The translations under genes and the position numbers were made by a program. Positions 8,597 through 18,109 of a stretch of 64,000 nt of DNA are shown here, piece by piece (position 1 is the first letter of the stretch; each line of letters begins with the position of its first letter). Source of the stretch: WRAV01 sp050950205 (lineage in GTDB: Bacteria > Bacillota > Clostridia > Oscillospirales > Ruminococcaceae); the NCBI GenBank assembly GCA_050950205.1, contig JBMNHF010000014.1:1-64000 (forward strand). The letters run 5' to 3'. The notes beneath the pieces are model-generated. The model ran no database searches. It was not told the origin of the DNA and saw only the letters and a list, made by a program, of their open reading frames with translations.

Positions 8597-9244
8597 ATGT
8601 CTCGGAGTCATACAAGATCGCCTCGGAGCCGGTATTATGCTCGTTATTTGGCCCACTACACCAAAAAAAATTATCCGGTGCTTTTGCTGGGGGCTCTGTT
8701 TGTAGTGGGGGTGCTGCTGGGTACTTTGCTGCTGCGGGGAGCAGAGGAGGAGACGCTGGACTTGCTTTATCGGCTGGTGGGAGGCTTTATGGAAAGCAGG
8801 AAGGATAACGGACTGTATGAGAACTTTCTTTCGGCGGCGGGATCCTCCTTGCTGTTTTTGGGTATTTTATTTATTTGCGGCTTTTGTGCCATCGCCCAGC
8901 CCTTAATTGTACTGGCTCCCCTCATTCGGGGCATGGGCTTTGGGTTTTCCACCGCCTCTCTTTTTGCCCGCTACGGAACCTCTGCCGTTGGATTTGTGGG
9001 CGTGTTGGTGCTGCCGGGTGCTCTCATCTCCACGGTGGCTATTCTTCTTTGTTGCCGGCAGAGTTTGCGGCTTTCCGGCACCTTTTTGGCATCTGTTCGC
9101 CCCCCAAACCGCCGGGAGGGAGAAGCCTATTCTTTGGGCAATTACCTGTTGAGTTTTGCCTTTGGAGCTGCCATCTGCTTAGCTGGAGCTTTTCTGGAGG
9201 CAGTGCTGTACTTTCTATTTGCAAATTCTCTCATTTTGGGGTAA
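8597..9244 (+). CDS. spoIIM: Stage II sporulation protein M
   Basis: A 215-residue membrane protein with about five hydrophobic segments and the conserved core APLIRGMGFGFS. In Bacillus, SpoIIM forms the DMP complex with SpoIID and SpoIIP, which remodels septal peptidoglycan during engulfment. ATG 8597 follows GGGGAGG by six bases. The basic N-terminus (about 25 residues) is cytoplasmic. The sigma-E-like promoter upstream fits mother-cell expression. recJ follows after ~240 bp. Confidence 0.88.
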   Translation: MSRSHTRSPRSRYYARYLAHYTKKNYPVLLLGALFVVGVLLGTLLLRGAEEETLDLLYRLVGGFMESRKDNGLYENFLSAAGSSLLFLGILFICGFCAIAQPLIVLAPLIRGMGFGFSTASLFARYGTSAVGFVGVLVLPGALISTVAILLCCRQSLRLSGTFLASVRPPNRREGEAYSLGNYLLSFAFGAAICLAGAFLEAVLYFLFANSLILG

Positions 9245-9488
9245 AATAGCCAAAGGACAACTATTTTTGGCGAAAATGCCTGATGGACAACGGGGGAAGA
9301 AAGGGCAGTTTGCCCAATGGTTTTTGCAATTGTTCCGGAGAGGGAAGCTCTCACCCCAATTAATTCCTACACTTTGATGACCGTTTTTGATGAGCCAAAC
9401 GAACTTACAGGATGAAACGGCCTATCCCATACTTACCGCCATCGGGCTGCTGTGCCTGCACCAGATTATTTCCTGGAGGAACCCTTTT

Positions 9489-11546
9489 GTGATCAAACGC
9501 TGGATCATACCCGAACCCTTGGAGGGAAGCGGGATGTTGGAGCAAACGGGCCTGAGCCCTTTGCTTTGTCGTATTTTGGAACGCCGGGGATTTGACTGCC
9601 CGGAAAAAGTGATGGAGCTTTTGGAAGAAGACTGCCCCCTTTCCGATCCCTTTGCCATCCAAGACATGGACAAGGCGGTGGAGCGCATTCACTTGGCTCT
9701 GGAGCGGGGAGAGCGCATTGCTGTTTTTGGAGATTACGACTGTGATGGCATCACCTCCACCGTTTTGCTGGTAGCTTATCTTCAGGCGGTGGGCGGGGAT
9801 GTTTTCTACTATGTGCCTGCCCGGGAAGGGGAAGGCTATGGCCTGAGCACCGCCGCTGTGGAACAGCTGGCTCAGGAAGGAGCAAACCTGATCATCACCG
9901 TGGACAATGGCATTTCTGCCCATGCCGAGGTGGAATTGGCCGCAAGTCTGGGAATGGATGTGGTGATCACCGATCATCATACCCCGCGGGAGACGCTGCC
10001 TGCTGCGGTAGCGGTTCTCAATCCCCACAGAGCCGACGACCAAAGCGGGCTCACCGAGCTTTCGGGGGTGGGGGTAACCCTAAAGCTTCTCTGTGCTCTG
10101 GAGGGCGACCCGGAAGGGTGGGAGATTCTGGAGTACTATTCCGATCTAGCCATGATTGGCACCACCGCCGACGTGGTACCCCTTGTCAGGGAAAACCGCA
10201 GAATTGTACGGCAAGGACTAGCCCAACTGGCTCAGACCGGGCGGGCAGGGCTTGCCGCTCTTTTGGACCTGTGCGGGTTGGAGGGAAAACCCCTCACCGC
10301 AGAGACCGTTGCCTTTCTGATTGCGCCCCGGCTTAATGCACCGGGACGGATGAGTACGGTGGATGACGTCATTGAGCTGCTGCTGACCGATGATGTTGGC
10401 TATGCCCAGGATCTTGCCCGGGAAATCGACCAGCAAAACACCCTGCGCAAACAAATCGAAGAAGATATGATGAAGCGCATTCACCACACTCTGAAGGAGC
10501 AGCCTCAACTGCTGCAAAACCGGCTGTTGCTGGTAGCGGGGGAGGACTGGCACAGCGGTGTCATGGGAATTGTGGCCTCCAAGCTGATGGAGCAGACGGG
10601 AAAACCTGTTGTAGTCTTTTCTCTGGAGGGAGATATGGCTCGGGGCAGCGCCAGAAGCCTGCCGGGATTTTCCATCATCGAGGCGGTATCGGTCTGCTCG
10701 GAGCATCTGATGCGCTACGGCGGCCATCCTTTGGCGGCGGGGATGTCCCTGCCCAGAGAACACCTTGCCGATTTTATGGAGCAGCTGGAAGAATACGCAA
10801 GGCTCCATTATCCAAGAATGCCCCACCCGTCCCTGGAAATTGATGCGCTGCTGACACCCGCCGAGCTGACGGTGGAAAACATAGGCTCCCTGTCTGCGTT
10901 GGAACCTTACGGAGCCGGGAACAAGCCGCCGCTGTTTTTATTGCGGGAATTGACCATTTTGGGGATTTACCCCACCGCAGACGGAAGGCATATACGCATC
11001 TCCCTGGCCGGTGGCGGCGCCAGCTTTACCGCTATTTATTTTAAAATGACGCAACAATCCTTTCCCTACATATCCGGAGATGTGGTGGACCTGGTGGCTT
11101 CCGTCAGCCTCTCTTCGTACAATGGAAAAGATCAGGTTTCGGTGATTGTCCGGGATATACGCCGCAGCGGCATTCCCCAAGAGGAAATCCTTTGGGGTGC
11201 CGATCAATATGCCAGCCATTTGCGGGGAGAATATCACTTGTGCAACCGGCAGGAGCTGTTGCCCAGCCGGGAGGACATGGCGTTGGTCTACCGCTATCTG
11301 CGGGCAAATGCAGGGTTTCGCTACAAGGCGGTGGAGCTTTACTACCGCTTGATGGACAAGGGAATATCCTATGCCAAAATGCTGGTGGCTTTGGATGTGC
11401 TCAAGGAGATGGAGCTGATCACCACAACCGGAGAAAAGGGTGAGCGCGGCTTCTTTTGTCGGCCTCATCCTCCCAAGGTCAACTTGGATGACTCTGCTAT
11501 TTTAACTGCTTTGCGCAATGCTCTTTTATCCACCACGCACGCCTGA
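9489..11546 (+). CDS. recJ: Single-stranded-DNA-specific exonuclease RecJ
   Basis: A 685-residue 5'-3' ssDNA exonuclease used in recombination and repair. The DHH phosphoesterase motifs are intact: FGDYDCDG, a second aspartate site in VDNGISAH, and TDHHTP. DHHA1 (CSEHLMRYGGHPLAAGMS) and an OB-like C-terminal region follow. GTG 9489 is chosen because GGAGGA ends eight bases before it and the family starts at this point (IKRWIIPEP). The frame stays open 102 bases further upstream (to 9387), but that part does not look like RecJ. It sits upstream of rel, a common Firmicute order. Confidence 0.92.
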   Translation: MIKRWIIPEPLEGSGMLEQTGLSPLLCRILERRGFDCPEKVMELLEEDCPLSDPFAIQDMDKAVERIHLALERGERIAVFGDYDCDGITSTVLLVAYLQAVGGDVFYYVPAREGEGYGLSTAAVEQLAQEGANLIITVDNGISAHAEVELAASLGMDVVITDHHTPRETLPAAVAVLNPHRADDQSGLTELSGVGVTLKLLCALEGDPEGWEILEYYSDLAMIGTTADVVPLVRENRRIVRQGLAQLAQTGRAGLAALLDLCGLEGKPLTAETVAFLIAPRLNAPGRMSTVDDVIELLLTDDVGYAQDLAREIDQQNTLRKQIEEDMMKRIHHTLKEQPQLLQNRLLLVAGEDWHSGVMGIVASKLMEQTGKPVVVFSLEGDMARGSARSLPGFSIIEAVSVCSEHLMRYGGHPLAAGMSLPREHLADFMEQLEEYARLHYPRMPHPSLEIDALLTPAELTVENIGSLSALEPYGAGNKPPLFLLRELTILGIYPTADGRHIRISLAGGGASFTAIYFKMTQQSFPYISGDVVDLVASVSLSSYNGKDQVSVIVRDIRRSGIPQEEILWGADQYASHLRGEYHLCNRQELLPSREDMALVYRYLRANAGFRYKAVELYYRLMDKGISYAKMLVALDVLKEMELITTTGEKGERGFFCRPHPPKVNLDDSAILTALRNALLSTTHA

Positions 11547-11572
11547 CATGGGGGGATGTTATGTGGTATACT
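11543..11572 (+). promoter_or_regulatory. Putative sigma-A promoter of rel
   Basis: CTGACA (11543-11548), 18 bases, then an extended -10 TGGTATACT (11564-11572). It overlaps the last codons of recJ and gives rel its own promoter with a leader of roughly 110 bases. Confidence 0.55.
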
Positions 11573-11688
11573 ATACCCTGCAAAGGGTGTGCCATTTGCT
11601 AGATCAATTACAACTTTAAAAACCAAGCGAAAAGCCTTGCTTGCAAAAGTGGGCCGGCTATCTTCAATATTGGAAGCTTAGGAGCGTT

Positions 11689-13872
11689 ATGTACGTATTT
11701 GAGGATCTGCTTAAAGTTATAAAACTAAATGACGCTGGCTACGATGTGGGCAAGATCCGCAAGGCTTATGAAATTGCCGAGAATGCCCACCAGGGTCAGA
11801 TGCGCAAATCGGGAGATCCTTATATTTCCCACCCGGTGGCGGTGGCCATGATTTTAGCCGATTTGGGGATGGACACCGAATCGGTGGTGGCCGCTTTGCT
11901 CCACGACGTGGTGGAGGACACCCAAGTGGAGATCGAGACCATCCGCAAGGAGTTTGGGGAGGAGACTGCCCAGCTGGTGGACGGTATGACCAAGCTGGGG
12001 AAGATCCCCTTTTCCTCCCGGGAGGAGCAGCAGGCGGAAAATGTCCGCAAGATGCTCATTGCCATGGCCCAGGATGTGCGGGTTATCATCATCAAGCTGG
12101 CGGATCGCCTGCACAATATGCGCACCGCCGACTTCTGGGGCGAGCAAAAAGCCCGGGACAAGGCTTTGGAGACCATGGAGGTGTATGCGCCCATTGCCCA
12201 CCGTCTGGGCATCCGGGCTATCAAGGAAGAGCTGGAGGATATCTCCCTTCGCTATCTGGACCCCATCGCCTGTAAAGAAATCGACAACCTTCTTCAGACC
12301 GATCGGGAGGAGCAGGACCACTTTCTGGAGGATATTAAGGAGAAGATTACCAGCCGGCTGACCGGCCACTACAGCGACCTGCTCATCGAGGGGCGGGTCA
12401 AGAGCCTGTATTCCATTTACCGCAAGCTCTACATTCAAGGGCGCTCCTACGATGAAGTGTATGACATCTATGCCATTCGCATCATTGTAAGCACCGTCAA
12501 CGAGTGCTACAATGTTCTGGGGGAAATTCACGATATGTTCCGCCCCATCCCCCATCGGTTCAAGGACTATATCTCCACCCCCAAGGCCAATATGTACCAG
12601 AGCCTGCACACCACCGTCTTTGACAAGGCCGCCATCCCCTTTGAAGTGCAGATCCGCACCTGGGATATGCACCACACAGCAGAATACGGCATTGCCGCCC
12701 ACTGGAAATACAAGGCGGGGATTCAGGGCAAGGACTCTTTGGAGGACAAAATTGCTTGGGTGCGCCAGCTGCTGGAAAGCCAGAAGGACTCGGTGGATGT
12801 TCAGGAAATTTTGGGTTCCATTAAAAGCGACCTCACCTCCGACGAGGTCTATGTCTTCACCCCCAAGGGGGATGTTATCACCCTGCCCACCGGAGCCACC
12901 GTCATCGACTTTGCCTACGCCATTCACACCGAGGTGGGCAATCGAATGGTGGGGGCAAAAATTGACGGGCGAATGGTCTCTTTGGACACTCCCGTCCAGA
13001 CCGGGCAGATTGTCACCATCATCACCACCAATGCCAAGGGGCACGGCCCCAGCCGGGACTGGATTAACATTGTCAAAACCTCCTCCACCCGCAACAAAAT
13101 TCGCTCTTGGTTTAAAAAGGAGCGCCGGGAGGAGAATATCCAGCAGGGCAAGGCGGAGCTGGAAAAAGAATTCCGCCGAAACAACATCCTCCTCGAGCCG
13201 GAGCAGATGGAGGAGTTCTTGGTGCGGATCACCCGCAACCAGCGGCTGAACAGTGTAGAGGAGTTCTATGCTGCTTTGGGGTACGGCGGCATTTCCCTGA
13301 CCAAAATCATGCCCCGCATCAAGGAGCTATACAATCAGCACTACAGGGACAACAGCGAAAAAATTTTAAAAAAGCAATTGGAAAAAGCAGCTTCTCAAAA
13401 GCCGCGGAAGGCCTCCAGCGGCGTCATTGTAGAGGGGCTGGACAGTTGCCTGGTCAAGTTTTCCAAGTGCTGCAATCCTTTGCCGGGGGATCAGATCATC
13501 GGCTATATTACCCGGGGTTACGGGGTTTCCATTCACAAAAAGGACTGCATCAACGTGGTCAACTCCTTAAACGACCCCGATCAAAAGGCCCGCTGGGTGA
13601 ACTGCGAGTGGTCCGAGGATTCCAGCAAGGAACTGTTTAAATCCACCGTGGATATCTACGGAAAAGACCGGCCGGGGCTGCTGGTGGATGTGAGCATCGC
13701 TCTCAATAACATGCATGTGCCGGTGTACTCCCTGATTGCTCGGGAGCAGCCGGAGGACAGCACCGCCATTCAGATTACCTTTGGAATTTCGGGGCTGGAT
13801 CAGCTCAACCACATCATTAAAACCCTCTGCCGCATCAATGGCGTCAACCGGGTGGAGCGGACGGTGCAGTAA
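11689..13872 (+). CDS. rel: Bifunctional (p)ppGpp synthetase/hydrolase Rel
   Basis: A 727-residue long RSH enzyme of the stringent response. The N-terminal HD hydrolase domain is intact (HDVVED, about residue 72). The synthetase domain follows, with the RFKD signature (about 289) typical of bifunctional Rel rather than synthetase-only RelA. Then come a TGS domain (about 385-445, VYVFTPKGDVITLPTGAT), a Cys-containing linker (SKCCNPLPGD) and a C-terminal ACT domain (KDRPGLLVDVSIAL). ATG 11689 is preceded by AGGAG at four bases; the longer frame from TTG 11641 is less likely. It is followed at 26 bp by dtd, the usual Firmicute pairing. Confidence 0.95.
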   Translation: MYVFEDLLKVIKLNDAGYDVGKIRKAYEIAENAHQGQMRKSGDPYISHPVAVAMILADLGMDTESVVAALLHDVVEDTQVEIETIRKEFGEETAQLVDGMTKLGKIPFSSREEQQAENVRKMLIAMAQDVRVIIIKLADRLHNMRTADFWGEQKARDKALETMEVYAPIAHRLGIRAIKEELEDISLRYLDPIACKEIDNLLQTDREEQDHFLEDIKEKITSRLTGHYSDLLIEGRVKSLYSIYRKLYIQGRSYDEVYDIYAIRIIVSTVNECYNVLGEIHDMFRPIPHRFKDYISTPKANMYQSLHTTVFDKAAIPFEVQIRTWDMHHTAEYGIAAHWKYKAGIQGKDSLEDKIAWVRQLLESQKDSVDVQEILGSIKSDLTSDEVYVFTPKGDVITLPTGATVIDFAYAIHTEVGNRMVGAKIDGRMVSLDTPVQTGQIVTIITTNAKGHGPSRDWINIVKTSSTRNKIRSWFKKERREENIQQGKAELEKEFRRNNILLEPEQMEEFLVRITRNQRLNSVEEFYAALGYGGISLTKIMPRIKELYNQHYRDNSEKILKKQLEKAASQKPRKASSGVIVEGLDSCLVKFSKCCNPLPGDQIIGYITRGYGVSIHKKDCINVVNSLNDPDQKARWVNCEWSEDSSKELFKSTVDIYGKDRPGLLVDVSIALNNMHVPVYSLIAREQPEDSTAIQITFGISGLDQLNHIIKTLCRINGVNRVERTVQ

Positions 13873-13898
13873 ACCTTTGGATAACGGAGTGAAAAAGT

Positions 13899-14363
13899 AT
13901 GAAACTAGTCTTGCAGCGGGTTTCCACCGCCAGTGTTACCATCGAGGGAAAGGAGCGGTATGCCATCGGGCCCGGATTGGTGGCGCTGGTGGGCTTTGGC
14001 CATGAGGACGGGCAGGAGCAGGCCGACTATCTGGCCAAGAAAATGGTGGAATTGCGGATCTTTGAGGACGAGAACGGCCAGATGAACCGCTCTTTACTGG
14101 ATATGGAGGGACACTGTCTCATTGTCCCCAACTTCACCCTTTACGCCAATGCCAAAAAGGGAAGGCGCCCTTCCTTTACCGGCTCCATGGCTCCCGACAA
14201 GGCTGCGGCGCTGTTTGACTATTTTGTAGCGGTGGTAAGGGAAACGGTAAACAAAGTGGAGACGGGACGCTTTGGCACCCACATGCTGGTGGATATCCAA
14301 AACGATGGCCCCGTCACCCTGATTTTGGACACCGATGAATTGATGCCCCAAAAGCCTAGGTAA
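13899..14363 (+). CDS. dtd: D-aminoacyl-tRNA deacylase
   Basis: A 154-residue enzyme that hydrolyses D-amino acids, and mischarged glycine, from tRNA. The C-terminal signature NDGPVT and the GRRPSFTGSMAP region are present, and the length is normal. One oddity: the active-site motif usually written SQFTL reads PNFTL here (IVPNFTLYA), so both the serine and the glutamine positions differ. It lies directly after rel and before a metallo-hydrolase gene and hemZ, in one likely operon. Confidence 0.9.
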   Translation: MKLVLQRVSTASVTIEGKERYAIGPGLVALVGFGHEDGQEQADYLAKKMVELRIFEDENGQMNRSLLDMEGHCLIVPNFTLYANAKKGRRPSFTGSMAPDKAAALFDYFVAVVRETVNKVETGRFGTHMLVDIQNDGPVTLILDTDELMPQKPR

Positions 14364-14401
14364 CGGGTCAGGCTACTTTGATCTTGAAAGGGGAAGATAC
14401 C

Positions 14402-15025
14402 ATGAAAGTGATTATTGCGCCGGTGGGTACCTTGGGCACCAACTGTTATATTGTCAGCTCCGAACAAGGCAGCTGCTTTGTGGTGGATCCGGGCGCCCAG
14501 CCGGAAAAATTGGCAGGGATTCTGGAGGAGCATCATCTGACTCCCAAGTATATCCTGCTCACCCACGGTCATCACGATCATATTGGCGGCGTCAAGGGAC
14601 TGATGAGAAAGTTCCCGGATGCAGTTCTTTATATTGGTGAAAACGATAAGGAAATGCTGGAGGACGCCACCAAAAGTTACGCCAACCGGTGGGAAAACGG
14701 GGAGGACTTTCGCATTTCGGGCGCTCAAACCCTCAAGGAGGGAGATACCCTGGAGGTGGATGAGCTGACCATTGCCGTGCTGAACACCCCCGGCCACACC
14801 AAGGGAGGCGTTTGCTACCTCTGCGGGGATGTCATCTTCTCGGGAGATACCCTGTTCCGGGGAGACATTGGGCGCTGCGATCTATACGGCGGCAATTTTG
14901 AAGTCATGAAGCAGTCTTTGGCCAAGCTGGCAGCACTGGAGGGGGACTACACCGTATACCCCGGCCATGATGCCAGCACCACCCTGGACTACGAGCGGGC
15001 TTACAACCCCTATCTGCGCGGATGA
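14402..15025 (+). CDS. Metallo-beta-lactamase-fold hydrolase (glyoxalase II-like)
   Basis: A 207-residue MBL-fold protein with the di-metal motif HGHHDHIGG, a second histidine in NTPGHTKGG, an aspartate in FSGDTLF, and a final histidine in YPGHDAST. This pattern is typical of hydroxyacylglutathione-hydrolase-like (YqgX/YcbL) proteins. The substrate is unknown. ATG 14402 is chosen for GGGGA upstream. Its stop overlaps the hemZ start in an ATGA arrangement (15022-15025), indicating translational coupling. Confidence 0.88.
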   Translation: MKVIIAPVGTLGTNCYIVSSEQGSCFVVDPGAQPEKLAGILEEHHLTPKYILLTHGHHDHIGGVKGLMRKFPDAVLYIGENDKEMLEDATKSYANRWENGEDFRISGAQTLKEGDTLEVDELTIAVLNTPGHTKGGVCYLCGDVIFSGDTLFRGDIGRCDLYGGNFEVMKQSLAKLAALEGDYTVYPGHDASTTLDYERAYNPYLRG

Positions 15026-16527
15026 CCCTGGAGCTGATCCTGCGTAACCTGCCCTGGGAGGGGGATTTTGATTACGAGGCGGAGTGCATTCTTCGCCTGT
15101 TTTTTCCCGGTGAAAAAATCGCCATCCTTCATCAGCCCCAAATGCCGCAGGGGGACTGGATTTCGGTGGAATTGACAGGGCAGGAGCAGGGAATATCCAT
15201 TGACCTTTCGGTGCAGATAGGCGGCCAAACCCAACAGGCCCGGGACATGGTTCTCCCCTCGGAAATTGTGGTGGGAGGAATGGAATGGGAGGCGGAGCGT
15301 CGGCTCTGCCTGCTGCTATTTCACGCACTCTGCCGGCTGACCGGCATCCGTCCCCCCTGGGGAATCCTGACCGGTGTGCGCCCGGTTCGTCTTTGCCGCA
15401 AATTAAAAAGCGAACTGGGAAGCGTTGCCGCCGTGCGGGAAGCGCTGATCCAATATTATCAGGTGCTACCCCAAAAGGCGGATTTGGCCCTTTCCACCCT
15501 GATGGCTCAGGAAGAGATTTTGGCGGACAATACGCCGGAAAGCTACAGCCTGTATGTGGGCATTCCCTTTTGTCCCACCCGTTGCCTTTACTGCTCCTTT
15601 GTCTCCCACGCCATCGACAAAGCGGGAAAACTGGTGCCCGATTATCTGGAGCTGCTCTGCCGGGAACTGCAAGAAATCGCTGCCATTGCTGCCCGGCTTG
15701 GGCTTCGGCTGCGCACCGTCTACATCGGCGGGGGCACTCCCACCACCTTGGAGCCGGAGCAGCTTACCAAGCTGTTGGGGCAGATTGAAAAAAGCTTCCC
15801 ACTTTCTCAATCTGCGGAATATACTGTGGAAGCGGGCCGCCCTGACTCCATTACCAAGGGAAAACTACAGGTTTTGCGGGATTTTGGCGTTTCCCGCATC
15901 AGCATCAACCCGCAAGCTTTGGACGATACGGTCCTGCAGGCCATCGGCAGAGCCCATACGGCGCAGCAAACACTGGAAGCAGTGGCTCTGGCCCGGGAAA
16001 TGGGCTTTGACAACATCAACATGGATTTGATTGCCGGGCTGCCGGAGCAGACTCCCCAGTCTTTTTCCCGCAGTCTGGAGCAGGTGTTGGCTCTGGGAGC
16101 GGAAAACATCACCGTTCACACCCTCACCGTCAAGCGCTCCTCCGACTTGCGGGCCACTTTGGGAAGCGATGCCTATGACAGCGGCTCCTACCCTTTGGCT
16201 CAACTGCTGGCCCAAACCCAGGAGAAGCTGCGAGAGGCAGGGTATCTGCCCTATTACCTTTACCGGCAGCAGGGCACCCGCCAGAACCAGGAAAATACCG
16301 GATTCTGCCTGCCGGGAAGAGAAGGGCTTTACAACATCTACAGCATGGAGGATGCCCACACCATTCTGGCGGCGGGAGCAGGAGGGGTGACCAAGCTCTG
16401 TGCTGCTCCTGACAAGATGCGCCGGGTGTTCAACTACAAATATCCCTATGAGTACATTTCGGGTTTTGAGGAAATACTGAAACGTAAGCGGCAGATTACC
16501 GAATTTTACAAGGAGGGATCACCATGA
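15022..16527 (+). CDS. hemZ: Radical SAM HemZ-type (HemN-like) protein
   Basis: A 501-residue radical SAM enzyme with the 4Fe-4S motif CPTRCLYC (about residues 184-191) and HemN-family segments YIGGGTPTTLEPEQL, EAGRPDSIT and DLIAGLPEQT. The N-terminal ~170 residues are the HemZ-specific extension (RPPWGILTGVRPVRL). HemZ is annotated as an oxygen-independent coproporphyrinogen III dehydrogenase in Bacillus; the role in clostridia that lack a full haem pathway is less certain. It overlaps the hydrolase gene upstream and the kinase gene downstream by four bases each. Confidence 0.9.
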   Translation: MTLELILRNLPWEGDFDYEAECILRLFFPGEKIAILHQPQMPQGDWISVELTGQEQGISIDLSVQIGGQTQQARDMVLPSEIVVGGMEWEAERRLCLLLFHALCRLTGIRPPWGILTGVRPVRLCRKLKSELGSVAAVREALIQYYQVLPQKADLALSTLMAQEEILADNTPESYSLYVGIPFCPTRCLYCSFVSHAIDKAGKLVPDYLELLCRELQEIAAIAARLGLRLRTVYIGGGTPTTLEPEQLTKLLGQIEKSFPLSQSAEYTVEAGRPDSITKGKLQVLRDFGVSRISINPQALDDTVLQAIGRAHTAQQTLEAVALAREMGFDNINMDLIAGLPEQTPQSFSRSLEQVLALGAENITVHTLTVKRSSDLRATLGSDAYDSGSYPLAQLLAQTQEKLREAGYLPYYLYRQQGTRQNQENTGFCLPGREGLYNIYSMEDAHTILAAGAGGVTKLCAAPDKMRRVFNYKYPYEYISGFEEILKRKRQITEFYKEGSP

Positions 16528-17474
16528 TGACCAAAGAATTTTTAGAAAAAAAGTACACTCCTTTGGAAATCGCCGGGATACTGGAGCTGGCTGAAAAGGA
16601 CCCGGATACCTTAGTGTTGCGCTCCGAACAATACTATCACCATCAGGTGGACAGCGCCATGCTGCTGGTGAAAAAAAACATGCCCAACTACAAATTTGTC
16701 CTGCTTTGCGGCCCTTCTGCTTCGGGTAAGACCACCACTGCCCACAAGTTGAAGAACAGCCTCATCAACAACGGCATTGGGGCGCAGGTGGTGTCCATGG
16801 ATGACTTTTTCCTGGGAATGGACCATTACCCCAAGCTCCCCGATGGCAGCCCCGATATGGAATCCTTTGAGGCCATGGATCTGGAGCATCTCAACGAGTG
16901 TTTTGACATTCTGCTCCGCAAAGGAGAGGCGATGTTGCCCACCTTTGATTTTACCACCCAAAGTCAGACCCGGGGAACCCATCACGTCAAGTTGGGGGAC
17001 AACGACGTGCTGATTATGGAGGGGATTCACGCCCTCAACCCCAAGGTTCTCAGCTCCATTCCCCAAAAGAATATTATGCGCATCTACGCAAGTGTCCGCT
17101 CCAAGTTTATCAGTGGGGAGGAAAACATCCTGATCCCCAAGGATATTCGCCTGATGCGCCGTATGGTGCGGGACAATAAGTTCCGAAATTATCCCCCTCT
17201 TTCCACCCTGAAAAGCTGGGAAAATGTGCTGGAAGGGGAGCGGAAAAACATCAACCCCTACCGGGATGATGTGGATATTAAGATGGATACCACCATCGAC
17301 TACGAGGTTTGCGTCTGGCATTCTATGCTGCAAAAGCAGCTGGATATGTCCGGGCCCAAGGAGTATGCCGACTACCCTGCCATCCACCGGATTTTTAAAG
17401 GGCTCATTCGCTTCCCCAGCATCGATGCCTCCAAAATTCCTCTGGACAGTTTGTTGAGAGAATTTATTGGCTAA
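16524..17474 (+). CDS. Uridine kinase-like nucleoside kinase (phosphoribulokinase/uridine kinase family)
   Basis: A 316-residue P-loop kinase with Walker A GPSASGKTT (about residues 63-71), the Walker B-like VSMDDFFLG, the substrate-site segment LPTFDFTTQSQ, and LIMEGIHALNP, as in uridine kinases. An N-terminal ~55 residues precedes the kinase domain; the TGS/ThrRS-like domains seen on larger clostridial relatives are absent. The ATGATGA overlap with the hemZ stop shows coupling. GGAGGG lies six bases before ATG 16524; ATG 16527 is the alternative. Substrate specificity is not established. Confidence 0.82.
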   Translation: MMTKEFLEKKYTPLEIAGILELAEKDPDTLVLRSEQYYHHQVDSAMLLVKKNMPNYKFVLLCGPSASGKTTTAHKLKNSLINNGIGAQVVSMDDFFLGMDHYPKLPDGSPDMESFEAMDLEHLNECFDILLRKGEAMLPTFDFTTQSQTRGTHHVKLGDNDVLIMEGIHALNPKVLSSIPQKNIMRIYASVRSKFISGEENILIPKDIRLMRRMVRDNKFRNYPPLSTLKSWENVLEGERKNINPYRDDVDIKMDTTIDYEVCVWHSMLQKQLDMSGPKEYADYPAIHRIFKGLIRFPSIDASKIPLDSLLREFIG

Positions 17475-17508
17475 TTCGTAAATCTTTTTTTAAAAAATAG
17501 AAATTCCC

Positions 17509-17537
17509 TTGCAATCTCTTTCCTTTCCGGGTATGAT
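17509..17537 (+). promoter_or_regulatory. Sigma-A-type promoter of the zinc-ribbon gene
   Basis: TTGCAA (17509-17514), exactly 17 bases, then TATGAT (17532-17537). It lies about 45 bases before the start codon. Confidence 0.65.
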
Positions 17538-17584
17538 GAAATGTAACAACCGACACATTTATTTGCAGAGAAAGAGGGATGATG

Positions 17585-18055
17585 ATGAGCCTGTTTGAAG
17601 AATTGTTTGAAGAATTCATGGACAAAGCAAAAATTGTGGCCGACACCGCCACCCGCAAAACCGGCGAAGTGGTGGACATGGGAAAGCTGCGGTACGAAAT
17701 CAAGCAAACCCAATGGGATATTGAAAAAACCTATGCCAAGCTGGGGGCCATTGTCTACGAGTCCCGAAAGAGCAGCGAGAACTTTGATGAGGTGATTGAG
17801 CTGGCCATCAGCGAGATCGACTCTCTTTGCAGCAAGCTCAAGGAATTGGAGTTGCGCCTGCGGGCACATAAAAAGGTTGTAAAGTGCGAAAACTGCGGCA
17901 AGGAAAACGACCGGAACTTCTTGTTCTGCTCTCGGTGCGGCAGCAACCTTCAGACAGAGCCAAAAGCTGCGGAGGAAGTGGAGATAGAAGTAGAAATCGT
18001 TTCTTCCCAAGAGGAAGAGGCGGCACCTCCGGAAGATTCCGCCCAGCAGGAATAA
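17585..18055 (+). CDS. Coiled-coil and zinc-ribbon protein of unknown function
   Basis: A 156-residue soluble protein. Residues ~1-95 are strongly helical and charged (probable coiled coil). A zinc ribbon of two CxxC pairs follows (CENCGKENDRNFLFCSRCGS), then an acidic, glutamate-rich tail. Three consecutive ATGs (17579, 17582, 17585) are possible starts; the last has the best spacing from AAGAGG. Similar helical/zinc-ribbon proteins are common and uncharacterised in clostridia. It is monocistronic, with its own promoter and terminator. Confidence 0.75.
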   Translation: MSLFEELFEEFMDKAKIVADTATRKTGEVVDMGKLRYEIKQTQWDIEKTYAKLGAIVYESRKSSENFDEVIELAISEIDSLCSKLKELELRLRAHKKVVKCENCGKENDRNFLFCSRCGSNLQTEPKAAEEVEIEVEIVSSQEEEAAPPEDSAQQE

Positions 18056-18064
18056 TGATTCATG

Positions 18065-18102
18065 GGACCAGGCTGTTTTTGGGCTTGGTCCTGTTTGTTT
18101 TG
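18065..18102 (+). terminator. Rho-independent terminator after the zinc-ribbon gene
   Basis: GGACCA/TGGTCC stem extended by GC pairs with one bulge, followed by a T-rich tract (TGTTTGTTTTG). Confidence 0.7.
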
Positions 18103-18109
18103 TAGTTTT

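Noticed and set aside
11854..13044. A 396-codon open frame on the minus strand inside rel
   Set aside because: It is the antisense shadow of a GC-rich, strongly biased coding gene; composition is repetitive (Gly/His/Val) and no ribosome site or domain is visible. Similar shadows at 16611-17387, 32980-33954 and 35407-36432 were rejected for the same reason.
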